Shown one piece after another: positions 38,276 through 51,140 of a stretch of DNA of 64,000 nt. The position numbers were made by a program, and so were the translations under genes. This stretch comes from Amia ocellicauda (lineage: Eukaryota; Chordata; Actinopteri; Amiiformes; Amiidae): assembly GCF_036373705.1 (NCBI RefSeq), contig NC_089856.1, forward strand, positions 28,554,298-28,618,297, in the 5' to 3' direction. The notes below the pieces were generated by a model that saw only the letters and a program-made list of their open reading frames with translations, had not been told where the DNA came from and made no database searches. The first letter of the stretch is position 1. Every line of letters starts with the position of its first letter.

Positions 38276-41200
38276 TAAGTTCCGAAAGCACATTTAATTA
38301 TTTATATAGTAATATATTTAATTAACTTACTGCTTTTAGTTCGTATATATGTAATATGTAATCATAACACATGATCTGAATTACCTGCATAAAAATGTGG
38401 CAAATTGACAGGAACACAAGTACAATGCACCGTACTTTTATTCGGAAACGTGATTACGTTTTTGTGAAAAGTCTTAATATTTCATTACACATGCTAATAA
38501 TCCACCATACTAACTTTGAATTGAATGATACAAACTTATTTTACGATTTCATTTAAGCAAATTCTACCGATCGGTATCGAGGGAAAACGGGAGTATTATG
38601 TTTCTTACACAGGTGCATGTGCTGCTCTCGCCATGCAAAACAATAACACAATGTTTAAAAACGTTTAAATGAATATGATGGCTAAAGCATTCGTATTTCT
38701 AACCTGTCGTTTTTTATCCCCAGTTCAACACATACACACACAAGCTCAAACCTCCCTTTTGAGTAGTTGCTGTACTACTTTTGAATGTTACTGATTTTAG
38801 TTTTGAACTTAAACTCAATTACACCTGCTTGATTTTGTGCAGTAAAGAACCGGAGAGAGAGTGGCGACACTGTCCACCTGTTATTAGGATCGTTGTAAAA
38901 TTAATCTTTCCTTATGTAGGTTTGCTTGATTTGATCCGAATCAAGTTCAGACTCAGAACATATGATGGATCTCACCTCTATTGAAATGCACATTGCTCAG
39001 TGTTTCTGACATTACCAGACGTTTTAAAGTACCCTTGAAGCAGAAAACCAAACCAATCAGAAATATTGTATTAATTTCACGCTTGTAATAATACTACTAC
39101 TTATAATAATAACAACACTAATCCAGTTAGCATGTCTAAGCGTATTTTCTCAAGTTAAGTCAAGCTTAAAGAATTGTACCCTAGTTGGCAGGTTTTTGGC
39201 TTATGCAAGAGCATCCAGCTCCTGAAACCTGAAGTGGATCAGACTGCGGTACAAGAGCAGTCTTATCTGTTATGTAACTAAGGGTTTGTGTAGATGTAAT
39301 TACATGCTGGAAATGAGCTGAGCACAATGAGCTTTGTTGCACCACACTTGAATGCAAAATAAAAGTCGCACACCTGAACACAGTCTACCTTCTTCATCTG
39401 ATATATTAGAAAAGGAAACTAAAAATGGTTAAGATTTGAAAGTGTATTGTCCCTCTTGTTGTTCTGATTGCTTTCTGAGTAGACTACTAATCACAGTGTA
39501 GATAAAAAAAAAACACTTTTTTCTCCATCCTCTGTGTTGATCATTTTATGGCACTGTGCGGTTATACACAGAGTATGTTTTATTTATAAACAAAAACAAA
39601 TTTGACTTTGACTACTGTTTTAAATGGTAGACCAATCAGTCCTGTCATTTTTCCCCTATCTGGAGTTGGCATACATCCATTCTTCTGGTTTAACACCAGT
39701 TTTGTGTCTGGACATTTACTCTAGAATCTATATAGATGTATAGATGGATATATAGATATTTTTACAGATTCAGTATGTTTATTTATGCATGCCTTTAACT
39801 CAAATTACATGGTTTAAATGCACACAAACTGGTAATATGAGACGGCTACAATATACACTTTTATGTTTTAAATAGTAGTAATGAATGAGGCACCAGGCAG
39901 GATTATAATATAGCAGTTTTATTAGATGGCTGCCCCTAGTTGAAATGGCCCCATTAGAACTCTGAATGTGAAGCAGTTGTGAAGGATGTTAAAAAACAAA
40001 AGGTTTGTTTTCCTAGGTGGCCTAGAAAACTATGAACCACCTGTTCTTTTAAATACTAAAGGCTGTGTTTTGCCGTTTAATTTACTGACTTTTTCCAAGG
40101 AATCCTACTTTCTTTATAGTGACAACAGTGACACTGACAGTGTTCTCAGGCTAACGATATTCATACTTGCACAACCTGTATGATAGTATCTAGATCACTT
40201 GAAATAAAACCTTTTGGTATGGATTGAATGTATTATTTCTCAGAGTGTAGCAACACAAATCTCAGGTAACAGAATTTGACTGTAAATAGGCGAAAGCACT
40301 GTTGTATTGTATCACTGCATTTTTCATCAACTTGTCAACTTAACTGAGCAGAATGTTGTGGAGGAAGATGGATTTCCTTGTTTTACAGCCTCCTTTTGAA
40401 CTATGAATAGGAAGAAAGTGATATTTTATTATATATCCCAGAGGGAGAAGCTTGTATCTGTGTAGTTTACAGGTATTTTATTTATTTAAATGATCAGACT
40501 AACTGAATAATTGTACTAGAAGGCAGAAAATCAGGGGGTTTATGGCGCAGAGTTGCAAGTTTCAGGCATTGATCATGAACTCATTGCTGTCTGTAGCTGA
40601 TGTTTCAGAGGAAGTGCAGGAAATGACGTGAGGAACTCACAGCCCGGCGTCCTCTCTGTGTGGTGCGGTGGAGAGCTGATAGACAAGGGGCAAACGTACT
40701 GTCCCTCTGTGAGGGCTGAGAGCTGGGGTCCTAGGGGAAAACAGCCCTGTCTTGTGGGTGTCAAAAGCTATTCCGCATACGCCAAACACCAGAGAGAAAT
40801 GGAACTTGCAAATAGAAAAGGCGGTGGGGGGGTGGCAGGTTACTTCACATCAGGAAGTTCTGCTTAGAATTTCCTTTTATAGATGCCGCAAATACAAAGG
40901 CTCAGAGTCCCCTTTTCCTGTAAACAGTCACTCCACAGCGAGCCCTGAGGCGGGCACTCTGGGGAAACAGGCCTGCTGGAAATTATAATTGGTTCCTCCA
41001 ACTGTCAAGCCTTGAGTAAAGAGACGGACAGAATTCCCCTTCGCTAGGCACCAGCCTGGAGAGCAAATGCTGTGATTGGTGCTCCTCCCTCCATTGGTGT
41101 TGGTATTTGGTGTTACAATTACATACTGAATCTTTATTTTATGATAGTGGAATGATAATTAAGGACTATTAACTCATTCAACCCTCTGTTGTTTCAGTCT

Positions 41201-44200
41201 TATGCTCTGTGTACGTCTTGCATACTATATTGCAAAAGCATGCTAGCCCTATTTTAATGTGAAAATGAAGGGGCTCCATATTCACATTCTTGCTTATTCA
41301 CTTGATGGATGCCTATTGATCCAGGGACCTTATAGGAGCATTCAGTAAGAATTGTTCTAGGTTTTTAACTTTATCCTAGCATATGTGTTAACCTCGTTAT
41401 CTGCCGTCTTTGCACTCTTTCCACACAAGAATGTCGAAGGGTTGTTGGAATGTTCACTATTGGAATGGAGTCCCAGCTACAGCATTGTGTGTAAGTGGGC
41501 TCCATTCATCACTGAGCAGTTTGTAATAAAACTAACCAATCTCACAGCTGCTTGACGCTTCTTCAGATTGAGTTTGTTGACTCTGTGTAGTGTCAGTCAC
41601 TATGGTGTTACCCAGAAGTCAAAGAAGCTCCTACTGTATAACCAGGCTTTTGACGACATTGACATTGGCAGTATCATATCAAATATTGTGACCCTCTTCA
41701 AACACCACATCTAAAATACAAAGGTGTTAGTCATTCAGAGATTATATTTATTGAACTGTGTTTATGGCTGGCACCTCAAACTCTGTTTAAACATTTAACT
41801 AAATAAAAAGTTGACAGACCCACTTGCAGATCAATCATTTTAATTATTGGAAATGAGAGAAAGTAACCAAAAACTGTTTTGTACAAGTAAGTGGAACTGG
41901 TATACAGTCTCATAGAATGGTTTTAGCTTTTGTTGTCGTTCTAGTGGTTAATGTTGCCAAATAATCCCCTTACCAGACTCGTACAGTTGCATAAAGTTAA
42001 TAAAATGGAAGACATTTTTCTTAATTACACTAAATGTATGTCCCTGTGAGTCCCAATATATAAACCATAACTGAACAGAAATTAGAGCAGCAACACTGGG
42101 TGTAGATAGCCAGCCTGAATTCCACCACCCCACATTACTGTGCCAGTGTCTAGGAGAAAATGAGAGAGAAAGTGTCGACAATAATGGTATACATAGTCAG
42201 AATGCTGACAGTTCATAGCCTTTTTGTGTACATTACTTTTGTCACCATTTAATTGCAGAAAGCAAACAGTGTGATTGTGCCTTTACAGCCAAAGAGAAAA
42301 GCTAATAACTTTGATAAACATGCTATGGCTAACGTTTGGCTTGATGAAGTTGATGAAGGGTAAGTCTTCATTCCCATGCAGTGTCCATTGAACTGAGGGA
42401 ATAAAACAATGTTTTTCAGTGGTGGGTCATTTTCAGTTCATTTTGTTCAATAGCCCTTTATCTTCTCTTCTCACGCCTAAAAGAGATTTAATTGCAAAAT
42501 ACGTCCTTATTAGAGAAGTGTTGTATGTTCATGGATAATTCTGCTACAGAAAGTACAAGATTAGGTTGAATCTGTTGAATGGTATTAAAGCCATATCAGA
42601 ACATTTTAGTAGTAGTACAGTTGATAATGGCAGTATGCCCTTTGTTTAGAATGCCTGTAAAAGGGTGAAATTGTTGCCTGATTACAATGTAACTAAAGAA
42701 GAGAAGGAAATCAATTCTGAAATATTGATCTTGACATTTGCTTTTTACAGCCTTCTGCCTCTCACAGTTCACTTTGGATTTTATTATCCCATTTCCGGTA
42801 TGTGGCATGATTTCTAATATATGCAGTTTTCATTGTGCCCTTAAAGGCAGTTGTAAGTGACTGGGGAGGCAAATGGGGCTAATGATTTAAAATCAGCTGA
42901 AGGGAAGATAAATGCTTTGTTATAGGGCTAGTGTCTTGGCAAGGTAGTGGTTTGACTGGGCTGTGAGGCTACTGTTTTGTCATTGGGAGGGTATGTACAA
43001 GAACAGGCCCACAGTGGAATGCTGTGTGTGGTGGGATAGAGGCAGAACTCGCCTGCAAAATATTTACTCTTGAAGCCTGGGTGCCCACCCCACCTCCCTC
43101 CCCTGCCCACACCTCCAGCTGCTGCAGAATTCCTGAGCCTGCAGTGCACAGTTTTGTTCCTCTTGACTGACAGGCACACATCGTTCCTATGCTGTGTCAA
43201 CCCCTTATTTCGTGTTGAAACTTGGCAGGTCTTCATTCACTAGGTGCATCTGAGCAAGCCTTAAAGAAATAAGCTCCAGTGTGCATTCTATGTGAAGAAT
43301 ATGCCTGGAGCTGAACCGGCTCTAACAATTCAGAGCTCTTAATCTTTAACATCTAAATCTAGATGTAACTGGATTTGATGTCCATTTTGAGGCTTTTACC
43401 TATTCCCCACCACTAGTTAGTGCAACAGAGAAGCAGAAATAAGCCCTGACATCCAATTCATAAATATGTACTGAAGTCACTGTCTTGTGCTGCAGAATAT
43501 CAATGCTCATGTATACATTTAATATAAATTAGGTTTTTCCACACTTGTAAAATCTCCTAGACCTAGTTAGTATATACTAATCACATGCATAATTGTAGTA
43601 TCATAGCAAATGTAACTGGTATGCACCTACAAAATGTTTTCCATATTCTTGGTGTTGCACTTTGCTTAAAAAAAAAAAAAAAAAAAAAAAAAATCAGTTG
43701 GTCCTTAAATGAGAATAAATACAACACAATGCAATAGTCTAAATCAGACCCTGAAGGAAAAGTCCAGGACAAGATACAGCAGCTTATCATATGAGATGAC
43801 CAATAGCAATATAATATGCCTGGACAACTGGAATGTGGATCCAATGGGTAAACACAAAGCCATATAAATCTGATCTTCTGTAGTGGACGGTGTTAAATTG
43901 TGATAAAATGTAAAGCAAACGCATGGATCTTTACAGGTACAGTCTGAAGAGGGGACTTCTGAAAAGGTGCCAGGTGGTCTAATTTCTAGTTTGCTGCTTC
44001 TACCACTGGGCAGAAAGGGAGGAGAAGGAGCATGAACATGAGGTGGGAGACTGAGGGAAAGGACAAAGGAATGGAGATTAGGGTCTGAGGGAGCGTTGCA
44101 CAGTGTGTTTGGTAGGCACAAGAATTTTAAGTTGATTCAGCAGAAAACATGCTAGACTAGGATCAGAGTTTTGGATGAAGTCTCTGAGAAGCCCCTCAGG

Positions 44201-47200
44201 GGAGAGTTGTGGCAGTCCAGCATAGAAAAACTCCAGCCTGAACCAGGTTGAGGCTGTTGAACAAGACCAGATTCTGTAGTTTTACATCTTAGTACCTTTT
44301 ATCAGTTCAGCTCTGAAAACCCTTATGTATGGCACTGTGGATACATTTTTCCCCTCTTTGAGTTGAGATGCTAAAATGGTTTCCTTCATCCAGCATATTC
44401 CTAAAGTCACACAGAACTTCTGCGTCTTTATGGAACAGAATAGTCTCTCTTGCTTTTATGTCAGTCAAAAAGGTTTTTGTGTAGAATCAAAGCCTTGAAG
44501 AGATGTACAAGGACACAATCCTGATTAGACTGCCTCTTCTCTGATCCCCTCTTCAGGATATGGTAAAACAAGGTGGTCATCCACATAGTTCGGTGCTCTC
44601 TAAATGGGATGAGTGTGTTTTCCGGTGAGAAGTGTAAGAGAACAGAGGTGCTGCGCATGGCCAGACATGACTATACTTGCAGCTTTTGATCCTGCAGTGG
44701 AATGAGATCCGCCTGTGCTTTCTGGGTCTGCGAGCCTGCCAGGACTTGAAATGCATGCTTGACGTGACAGTGAGAGGGAGCTAGTTGAGACGGAGTGCCT
44801 CTTCCTGAAGCATACAGATGGACATCGAAGGTGGTGGATCTTACGCATGCTGACTGGTTAAGGGGAGTTGTAATTCATTATTGGAAGATACTTCTTTCCA
44901 AAGGTAAAGTAAACTCCTGATGTAGCACAGACGTTCCCTAACCCATTGGGGATTACATGTTTCTTTGTGTACAGGTTGGGGATAGAACAGTCTTCCTTGT
45001 GCACTCTGACTGAAGCTGTCATGAGGAATGCATGCCATTTAGATTGTTAGAGAGTTTGAAAGATGAATGTATATTTTGTCAGACCTAATTCTGAAAGAGA
45101 TTGAGGAATAAAGGGCACCAAGTTCGTCTATGCTCAAGGTAAGAGTACTCCACCTTTTCATGTGTTGAATAATAACTAATTATAACTAATCAGGATGCGA
45201 TGTAGAAATCCAGTCCTGATAAGTGTCTTTATCGTAGTTCACAGGACTCCCACCTTATCTGTTGTGCAGAAACTTGGATAATGATTAACTTGGCTGTTAA
45301 ACACCTTCTGAATTGCTGCACTGACTGCTGAAATGAACATTGAATGAATACAGTGTCTTCCAAATGCAACAACTGAACAGTTTGCCCAAAGCCATGCTGG
45401 GGATATGAATTGGGGCTGTGATCTTGATTTGCTATCCTTTTTTAAAAAAACAATATGCATAGTAGATAGTATTTCTGTTGGTTTAAGTCATTCTTAAAGG
45501 GTTGTTTAGTTAGACAGTTAACATGATTTAATTTTGGGAAGAGTGTTACCTGTCAGTATTGGTCAGGAATCTTCCAGGGGGCAGTTTGTTGTACACATTC
45601 CATCTGTACTCGCAAGCCTGAATGCTTTGATTTGTAACGTCTGGTCATTTCAGTTTTTACCAGCTACTGACGCTATGAAACTGTCTGACTTCTACTAGAT
45701 TTGTGATCTGTTTTGGTTGCACTGTAAATTATTCATTCAAGTTTTCTAATGATGCAGCGTAAAGTAGGATGGAGACCCTAATCCTTTTCCTTTCTCTCTT
45801 CTAACCAGATCAGCAAAGCTTTAGCATTTAAGTGATTATTGCTCTCTATTAATGTGGTAATTTCAATATGTCAGCTTGCATTGATTGGATTGGATCTGCT
45901 CTGCTGGCCAGCGTTTCCTTGGTCTCAGTAGAAACTTAGGTTACAGCTCAAGCTGAACACATTTCCAAGCAGTTTTGAGTTGAATAATATGAATTATTTC
46001 TCTTTTGTTAATAGAAACTGAAAGTTTAAATACTAAATTGCAATTCAGATGTACCTCATAGCTTATCTAATTAAAACATTTGATTTTGTTTAATGCCCAT
46101 TACTTAAAAGTTGTTATAACAAAGTTCAAAACCGTGCCACCATCGTGTCAGCAGACATTGGACCAGACCATTACATTAAGCCATAGTGCTAAATTTAAAC
46201 TATGTATTTTGATAATATACGCTTACACTGGTGATTTACATTTTTGTTCTGAAAAAGAGCTCTGACCCCCACCTGCCAGCATTCATGTGAAGATCCCCAA
46301 AAAATGTAAGCTCTGCAAGAGAAAATTGGTATATCACAGAGGAACAACCAACAATCTCCAGAATTTTCTGACCAGGGTAAATTAAAATTATAATCGCATG
46401 ACTATATCACATATACATTGTTTTATTAGGCTTATTATACAGAAAAATATATAATTTTGATAAACCCTGAACTGTAGAAGGGAGTATTTTTATAGTTAAC
46501 CACACTTAAGGTTGCCGTGTTCTGGTATCTTTAGTAATTTTTACTTTCAGTATAGTTGTTTTTTACCAGGGTTTATTCATCAGGGGTTTTACACAGATTG
46601 ATTATTTCTGACACTTTTTCTCTATTGAATAAAATACAAAATGATTAATGTTAGAGACTGTATTTTAAACTACAAGGGGTTGTTTTGTTTTGTGTGGATT
46701 ACCTGTAAAAAAAGAAAGGAGGAAAAAAAACAAAAAAGGGTAATGTGTTCCAATCCTTCGAAGGTAACAGTTGATCCTTTGGGACAGCCCTAATGCTAAA
46801 TCTGTTTTTCTAGATATTTTTTTAATTTAGGGTGTTTGTATGGGTGTGTATATAATATGTATAAGCTTTAGAGTGAGGGCTGGGTTACTGATGATACACA
46901 ATGACAGGAAAGTAAATGAGGCTTTGCTACTCGCAGGACACTTTCTTTTAATTGCAGCAGGCTGTTGGTTGATGGCTTCTATTTTAAATCCAAATGTCCA
47001 ACTCTTTTTGTGATGGTTAAAAATAATACAGCTGGTAGACCACATAGCAGCAGGCTTGTACAGATTGTATGAGATCACTAAATCGCTTTATTATGACCAG
47101 CTGGAATTCTGTGCTCTGTAGTCAACCCGACCTCAGCCTAAGAAAGACCTGGTGATTGGATGGTCTTTTCTACGTTGTACGAACACATCTGTGGTTGATT

Positions 47201-47610
47201 ACCATAACTTGGAGCAAGAGTTGCTGTTATTGTCTAAGGACTGTGAGAGCACAGAAATCTCCCATAGGCATTTAAAAATTCACCCTCTTATTTAATACTT
47301 ATTTTTTCTGCTATGACATGAGCATTGAATGAACCTTCAAAAACACTGATCTACCTTAGAATCCCAGGATTTAGAACAATCCTCTGGACCTCATTAATTT
47401 GTGACGTTTCTCTGCATTTTAAGCATACTGTAACTCTAGAAATGTTGTTTGTAATGCAGTTTTGTAATAGAGATGGAAGACTCCTCCTAACATACATTTA
47501 GATGTACCCTGAACTAGGTTGTGTACAGCTTTACAGACCAAGCATACTATCTTCACTTATGGACCAAATGGTCCATAAAAGTATGGATGATGGATATCTT
47601 CTCTTGCTGG
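38276..47610 (+). other. pak2 intron 1, left part; no gene seen
   Basis: No recognisable coding exon on either strand. A 26-base A run is at about 43668-43693. Patches of higher GC and lower repeat content at 40540-41100 and 42930-43200 could hold regulatory elements, but nothing in them is diagnostic. Confidence 0.5.
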
Positions 47611-47941
47611 TAGGGTTGTCAAAAATACTGATACTTCGATACTACCGCGATACCAAATTTCAGTAACGGTTCTGAACTATGCATTCGGTAATATTGAATT
47701 ATCTGAGAACTCTACTTATATATCGAAAATTGTGTGATTGTGTCTTTTACTTAACATAAAAGGCTTTTTTGTCTTAGTAGTGACTCCTTATACCTCAGGT
47801 GGAAATGGTGTTTCACGGTCCCAGTGAAAACGAGGCTCTGAAAGCATCGCTTCCGGAAGTGTGATAAACAAACGTGCATCATTGTTGTCTTCCTATCCGT
47901 GTGAGTGATTCCCTTTATAACAGATATAAAGCTGTCATTTC

Positions 47942-48913
47942 TAGAGCTGCAGCTATCGATTCTTTTAGTAATCGAGTATTCTACTGAAGTCCATCGATTA
48001 ATTGGATAAGAAATACTTTTGCCTTCTTAAAGACCAACAGTAAATATACAAAAGAGAAAATACAGGTCTCTTAAAATGAACAACTATTTGGTTTCCTTTT
48101 TATAAAAATCTAATTTTTTTTAAGCCTTTACTGTTTTATTGGAAGGCTTTGTGGCATTTGTCGGAGGCAAAACAAAAAAAAAAACAGTTCTGGCAGGATC
48201 GTATCTCCTGGATGAGGTAGATAAAATGCTGCAGCCAATTTGTGAAAGCCTGAGATTCATTCATGTTGTTATTATGATAGTCACAAACACACACACACAC
48301 ACACCATATGTTCTGTGGTTATTTTCTTGAGCAAAACTTAGCTAATTTAGGGACCTCAAAACAAAATATTGATTTACGTTCTCGACTAGCCATTACATAT
48401 AGCCATAATTAACAGACATTCTTCACTAGCCTTTATCTCAACTAGCAATCATATTGAAATGCTAACTTTAATGTTACCTTGTGTCGGGTCCCCTCTATGG
48501 ACTGGATGCTTTCTGCTGAGGTGCAGAAGCATTGACATTGTGCTATTGTGGTAGGCAAATGTAAGTCGCCCTGAATAAGAGCATCTGCTAAATGACAAAT
48601 AATGTAATGTATTGTAGGCAAGTTCGGTTTTACGATAGACACGCTGTACAGAGTTTTAGTTTTTTCTTTTCAGCTTAAAATGATCCCAAACTTTGGACAC
48701 TTTCTGTCGTTTTCTCTGGCCTATCTCGTAGCCTCTTCCTTGCTATTTTCTCTCCCTTTCTCCATTTTGCAATCCGCGACATAAAATCACGTCTACCTCA
48801 CGTATACACAGCGTAAGCAGACACTGAGCAGTACAGATTAAACGAAGCTTCGAGGCAAATAATTTGCATCGATTTTTAGTAATCGAGTTTCTCAAGGAAT
48901 CGTTTCAGCCCTA
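47942..48913. mobile_element. Non-autonomous hAT-like element, 972 bp, nested
   Basis: The left end tagagctgcagctatcgatt and the complement of the right end, tagggctgaaacgattcctt, form imperfect terminal repeats. Paired subterminal ttttagtaatcgag is also present. Perfect 8-bp duplications GTCATTTC lie at 47934-47941 and 48914-48921. No transposase is visible. A SINE tail (gtaagtcgccctgaataaga, about 48555-48610) is embedded in it. Confidence 0.85.
48550..48615 (+). repeat. SINE 3' tail fragment
   Basis: gtaagtcgccctgaataaga followed by gcatctgctaaatgacaaa matches the tail of the SINE at 35163-35335. Confidence 0.65.
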
Positions 48914-49569
48914 GTCATTTCACAGACAAGTAAAAAAACGAAAGGAAAGACTGGATTATCACAATTCGCCGAGACATTGCACCACTTTTCTGTAGTATTT
49001 GTGTTCAATTTGTTATTAATTGGACAGATTACATTCGGTGAGCTCTTAACACTAGAACCGCAGAGATTTCGGATTAAATACAACCACACCCGCAAAATGT
49101 CTCTTATAAAACGGCTTTTACGAAAACAAAAAATAAACTGTTGGATTAAACTGAATATTTTTTTACATATGAATATCATACAACATGTCAGAAATACTGC
49201 ATTCACATTGAAAATGTATATATATATTTTTTTTTCCTCAAAACTACTGCGTATAGGCTACATGAACAAACTATTACATTTTACACTAAACTCCCTTTAT
49301 ATATAGATACCGTGTGAGCGAGTAGATGTGTCTCTGTAAATTTTGCCGAAAAAAAAACAAACTTCCATTGAAACACGTGTGTCCGCCATTGCTCTGCCTC
49401 TGACTTCTGACCACTTTCTATGGCAACGTTGTAAAAGCGGACAATCTGCATCTTCATCAGTGGTATTTTTTGGGTCCAAATTATGATGTATGGATGATGT
49501 TTTTTAGGTATATTTATTTATTCGTCTTTGTTTATTTATTTCAATATGTATTTATACATTCATTAGTTT

Positions 49570-49600
<31 letters not shown>

Positions 49601-50818
49601 CACTCACCTAAAGGATTATTAGGAACACCTGTTCAATTTCTCATTAATGCAATTATCTAACCAACCAATCACATGGCAGTTGCTTCAATGTATTTAGGGG
49701 TGTGGTCCTGGTCAAGACAATCTCCTGAACTCCAAACTGAATGTCTGAATGGGAAAGAAAGGTGATTTAAGCAATTTTGAGCGTGGCATGGTTGTTGGTG
49801 CCAGACGGGCCGGTCTGAGTATTTCACAATCTGCTCAGTTACTGGGATTTTCACGCACAACCATTTCTAGGGTTTACAAAGAATGGTGTGAAAAGGGAAA
49901 AACATCCAGTATGCGGCAGTCCTGTGGGCGAAAATGCCTTGTTGATGCTAGAGGTCAGAGGAGAATGGGCCGACTGATTCAAGCTGATAGAAGAGCAACT
50001 TTGACTGAAATAACCACTCGTTACAACCGAGGTATGCAGCGAAGCATTTGTGAAGCCACAACACGTACAACCTTGAGGCGGATGGGCTACAACAGCAGAA
50101 GACCCCACCGGGTACCACTCATCTCCACTACAAATAGGAAAAAGAGGCTACAATTTGCACAAGCTCACCAAAATTGGACAGTTGAAGACTGGAAAAATGT
50201 TGCCTGGTCTGATGAGTCTCGATTTCTGTTGAGACATTCAGATGGTAGAGTCAGAATTTGGCGTAAACAGAATGAGAACATGGATCCATCATGCCTTGTT
50301 ACCACTGTGCAGGCTGGTGGTGGTGGTGTAATGGTGTGGGGGATGTTTTCTTGGCACACTTTAGGCCCCTTAGTGCCAATTGGGCATCGTTTAAATGCCA
50401 CGGCCTACCTGAGCATTGTTTCTGACCATGTCCATCCCTTTATGACCACCATGTACCCATCCTCTGATGGCTACTTCCAGCAGGATAATGCACCATGTCA
50501 CAAAGGTCGAATCATTTCAAATTGGTTTCTTGAACATGACAATGAGTTCACTGTACTAAACTTGCCCCCACAGTCACCAGATCTCAACCCAATAGAGCAT
50601 CTTTGGGATGTGGTGGAACGGGAGCTTCGTGCCCTGGATGTGCATCCCACAAATCTCCATCAACTGCAAGATGCTATCCTATCAATATGGGCCAACATTT
50701 CTAAAGAATGCTTTCAGCACCTTGTTGAATCAATGCCACGTAGAATTAAGGCAGTTCTGAAGGCGAAAGGGGGTCAAACACAGTATTAGTATGGTGTTCC
50801 TAATAATCCTTTAGGTGA

Positions 50819-50821
<3 letters not shown>
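49601..50821 (+). mobile_element. DD36E (Incomer-like) Tc1/mariner element, copy B, intact
   Basis: A 1221-bp element with inverted ends cactcacctaaaggattatt and complement, the same length as copy A. TA precedes the left end (49599-49600). On the right the element runs directly into a TG/TA microsatellite, so that TA is not preserved next to it. It carries an uninterrupted transposase frame (49749-50789). Nested in the hAT-like element at 47611-52286, within pak2 intron 1. Confidence 0.92.
49749..50789 (+). CDS. Tc1/mariner-superfamily transposase, DD36E, intact
   Basis: 346 aa. The N-terminal helix-turn-helix region (about residues 1-110) includes LSNFERGMVVGARRAGLS and LLGFSRTTISRVYKEW, then TTLRRMGYNSRRPHRV. 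The catalytic core has WSDESRF (first D), GGGGVMVWGMFSW, QQDNAPCH (second D) and SPDLNPIEHLWD (E). There are 36 residues between the second D and the E, which fits the DD36E or Incomer family, not the DD34E of classic Tc1. It cuts and pastes DNA at TA sites. No stop or frameshift interrupts it, and copy A differs at only a few residues, so activity was recent; whether it is still active is unknown. Confidence 0.92.
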   Translation: MGKKGDLSNFERGMVVGARRAGLSISQSAQLLGFSRTTISRVYKEWCEKGKTSSMRQSCGRKCLVDARGQRRMGRLIQADRRATLTEITTRYNRGMQRSICEATTRTTLRRMGYNSRRPHRVPLISTTNRKKRLQFAQAHQNWTVEDWKNVAWSDESRFLLRHSDGRVRIWRKQNENMDPSCLVTTVQAGGGGVMVWGMFSWHTLGPLVPIGHRLNATAYLSIVSDHVHPFMTTMYPSSDGYFQQDNAPCHKGRIISNWFLEHDNEFTVLNLPPQSPDLNPIEHLWDVVERELRALDVHPTNLHQLQDAILSIWANISKECFQHLVESMPRRIKAVLKAKGGQTQY

Positions 50822-50878
<57 letters not shown>

Positions 50879-50880
50879 AT
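50822..50880. repeat. (TG)n(TA)n microsatellite at the end of copy B
   Basis: TG units at 50822-50836, then interrupted TA units to about 50880, abutting the right terminal repeat of the transposon. Confidence 0.9.
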
Positions 50881-51039
50881 ATATTTCCCGTTTGTCTCTT
50901 TGCTATTCACATTTCTCAATGCGCTTCTACATTTCGTAGCGTCTCTTGTATTTCTTTTTTTCGATGTGACAAAAAAATTGAACTCTGTCAATCAGAGCTG
51001 GTGGGCAGTACCAGTGCGCTTATTGTCCTATCCAGTGCT

Positions 51040-51140
51040 CATAATCATCTTCATGTTCAGGTTCATAATTCTCTTTATGTTCATAATCATCTTCATGTTC
51101 ATCTTCATAATCATCTTCATGTTCATTATCACGTTCATCT
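51040..51140. repeat. Imperfect tandem repeat of a 12-24-base unit
   Basis: Repeats of cataatcatcttcatgttca with variants, about five units, inside the hAT-like element. Confidence 0.75.

Noticed and set aside
40540..41100. Alternative pak2 exon or promoter in a GC-richer patch
   Set aside because: No convincing splice pair or known coding motif; only composition stands out.
48977..49306. 109-codon frame on the + strand
   Set aside because: Low-complexity, AT-rich, inside the hAT-like element and without any transposase motif.
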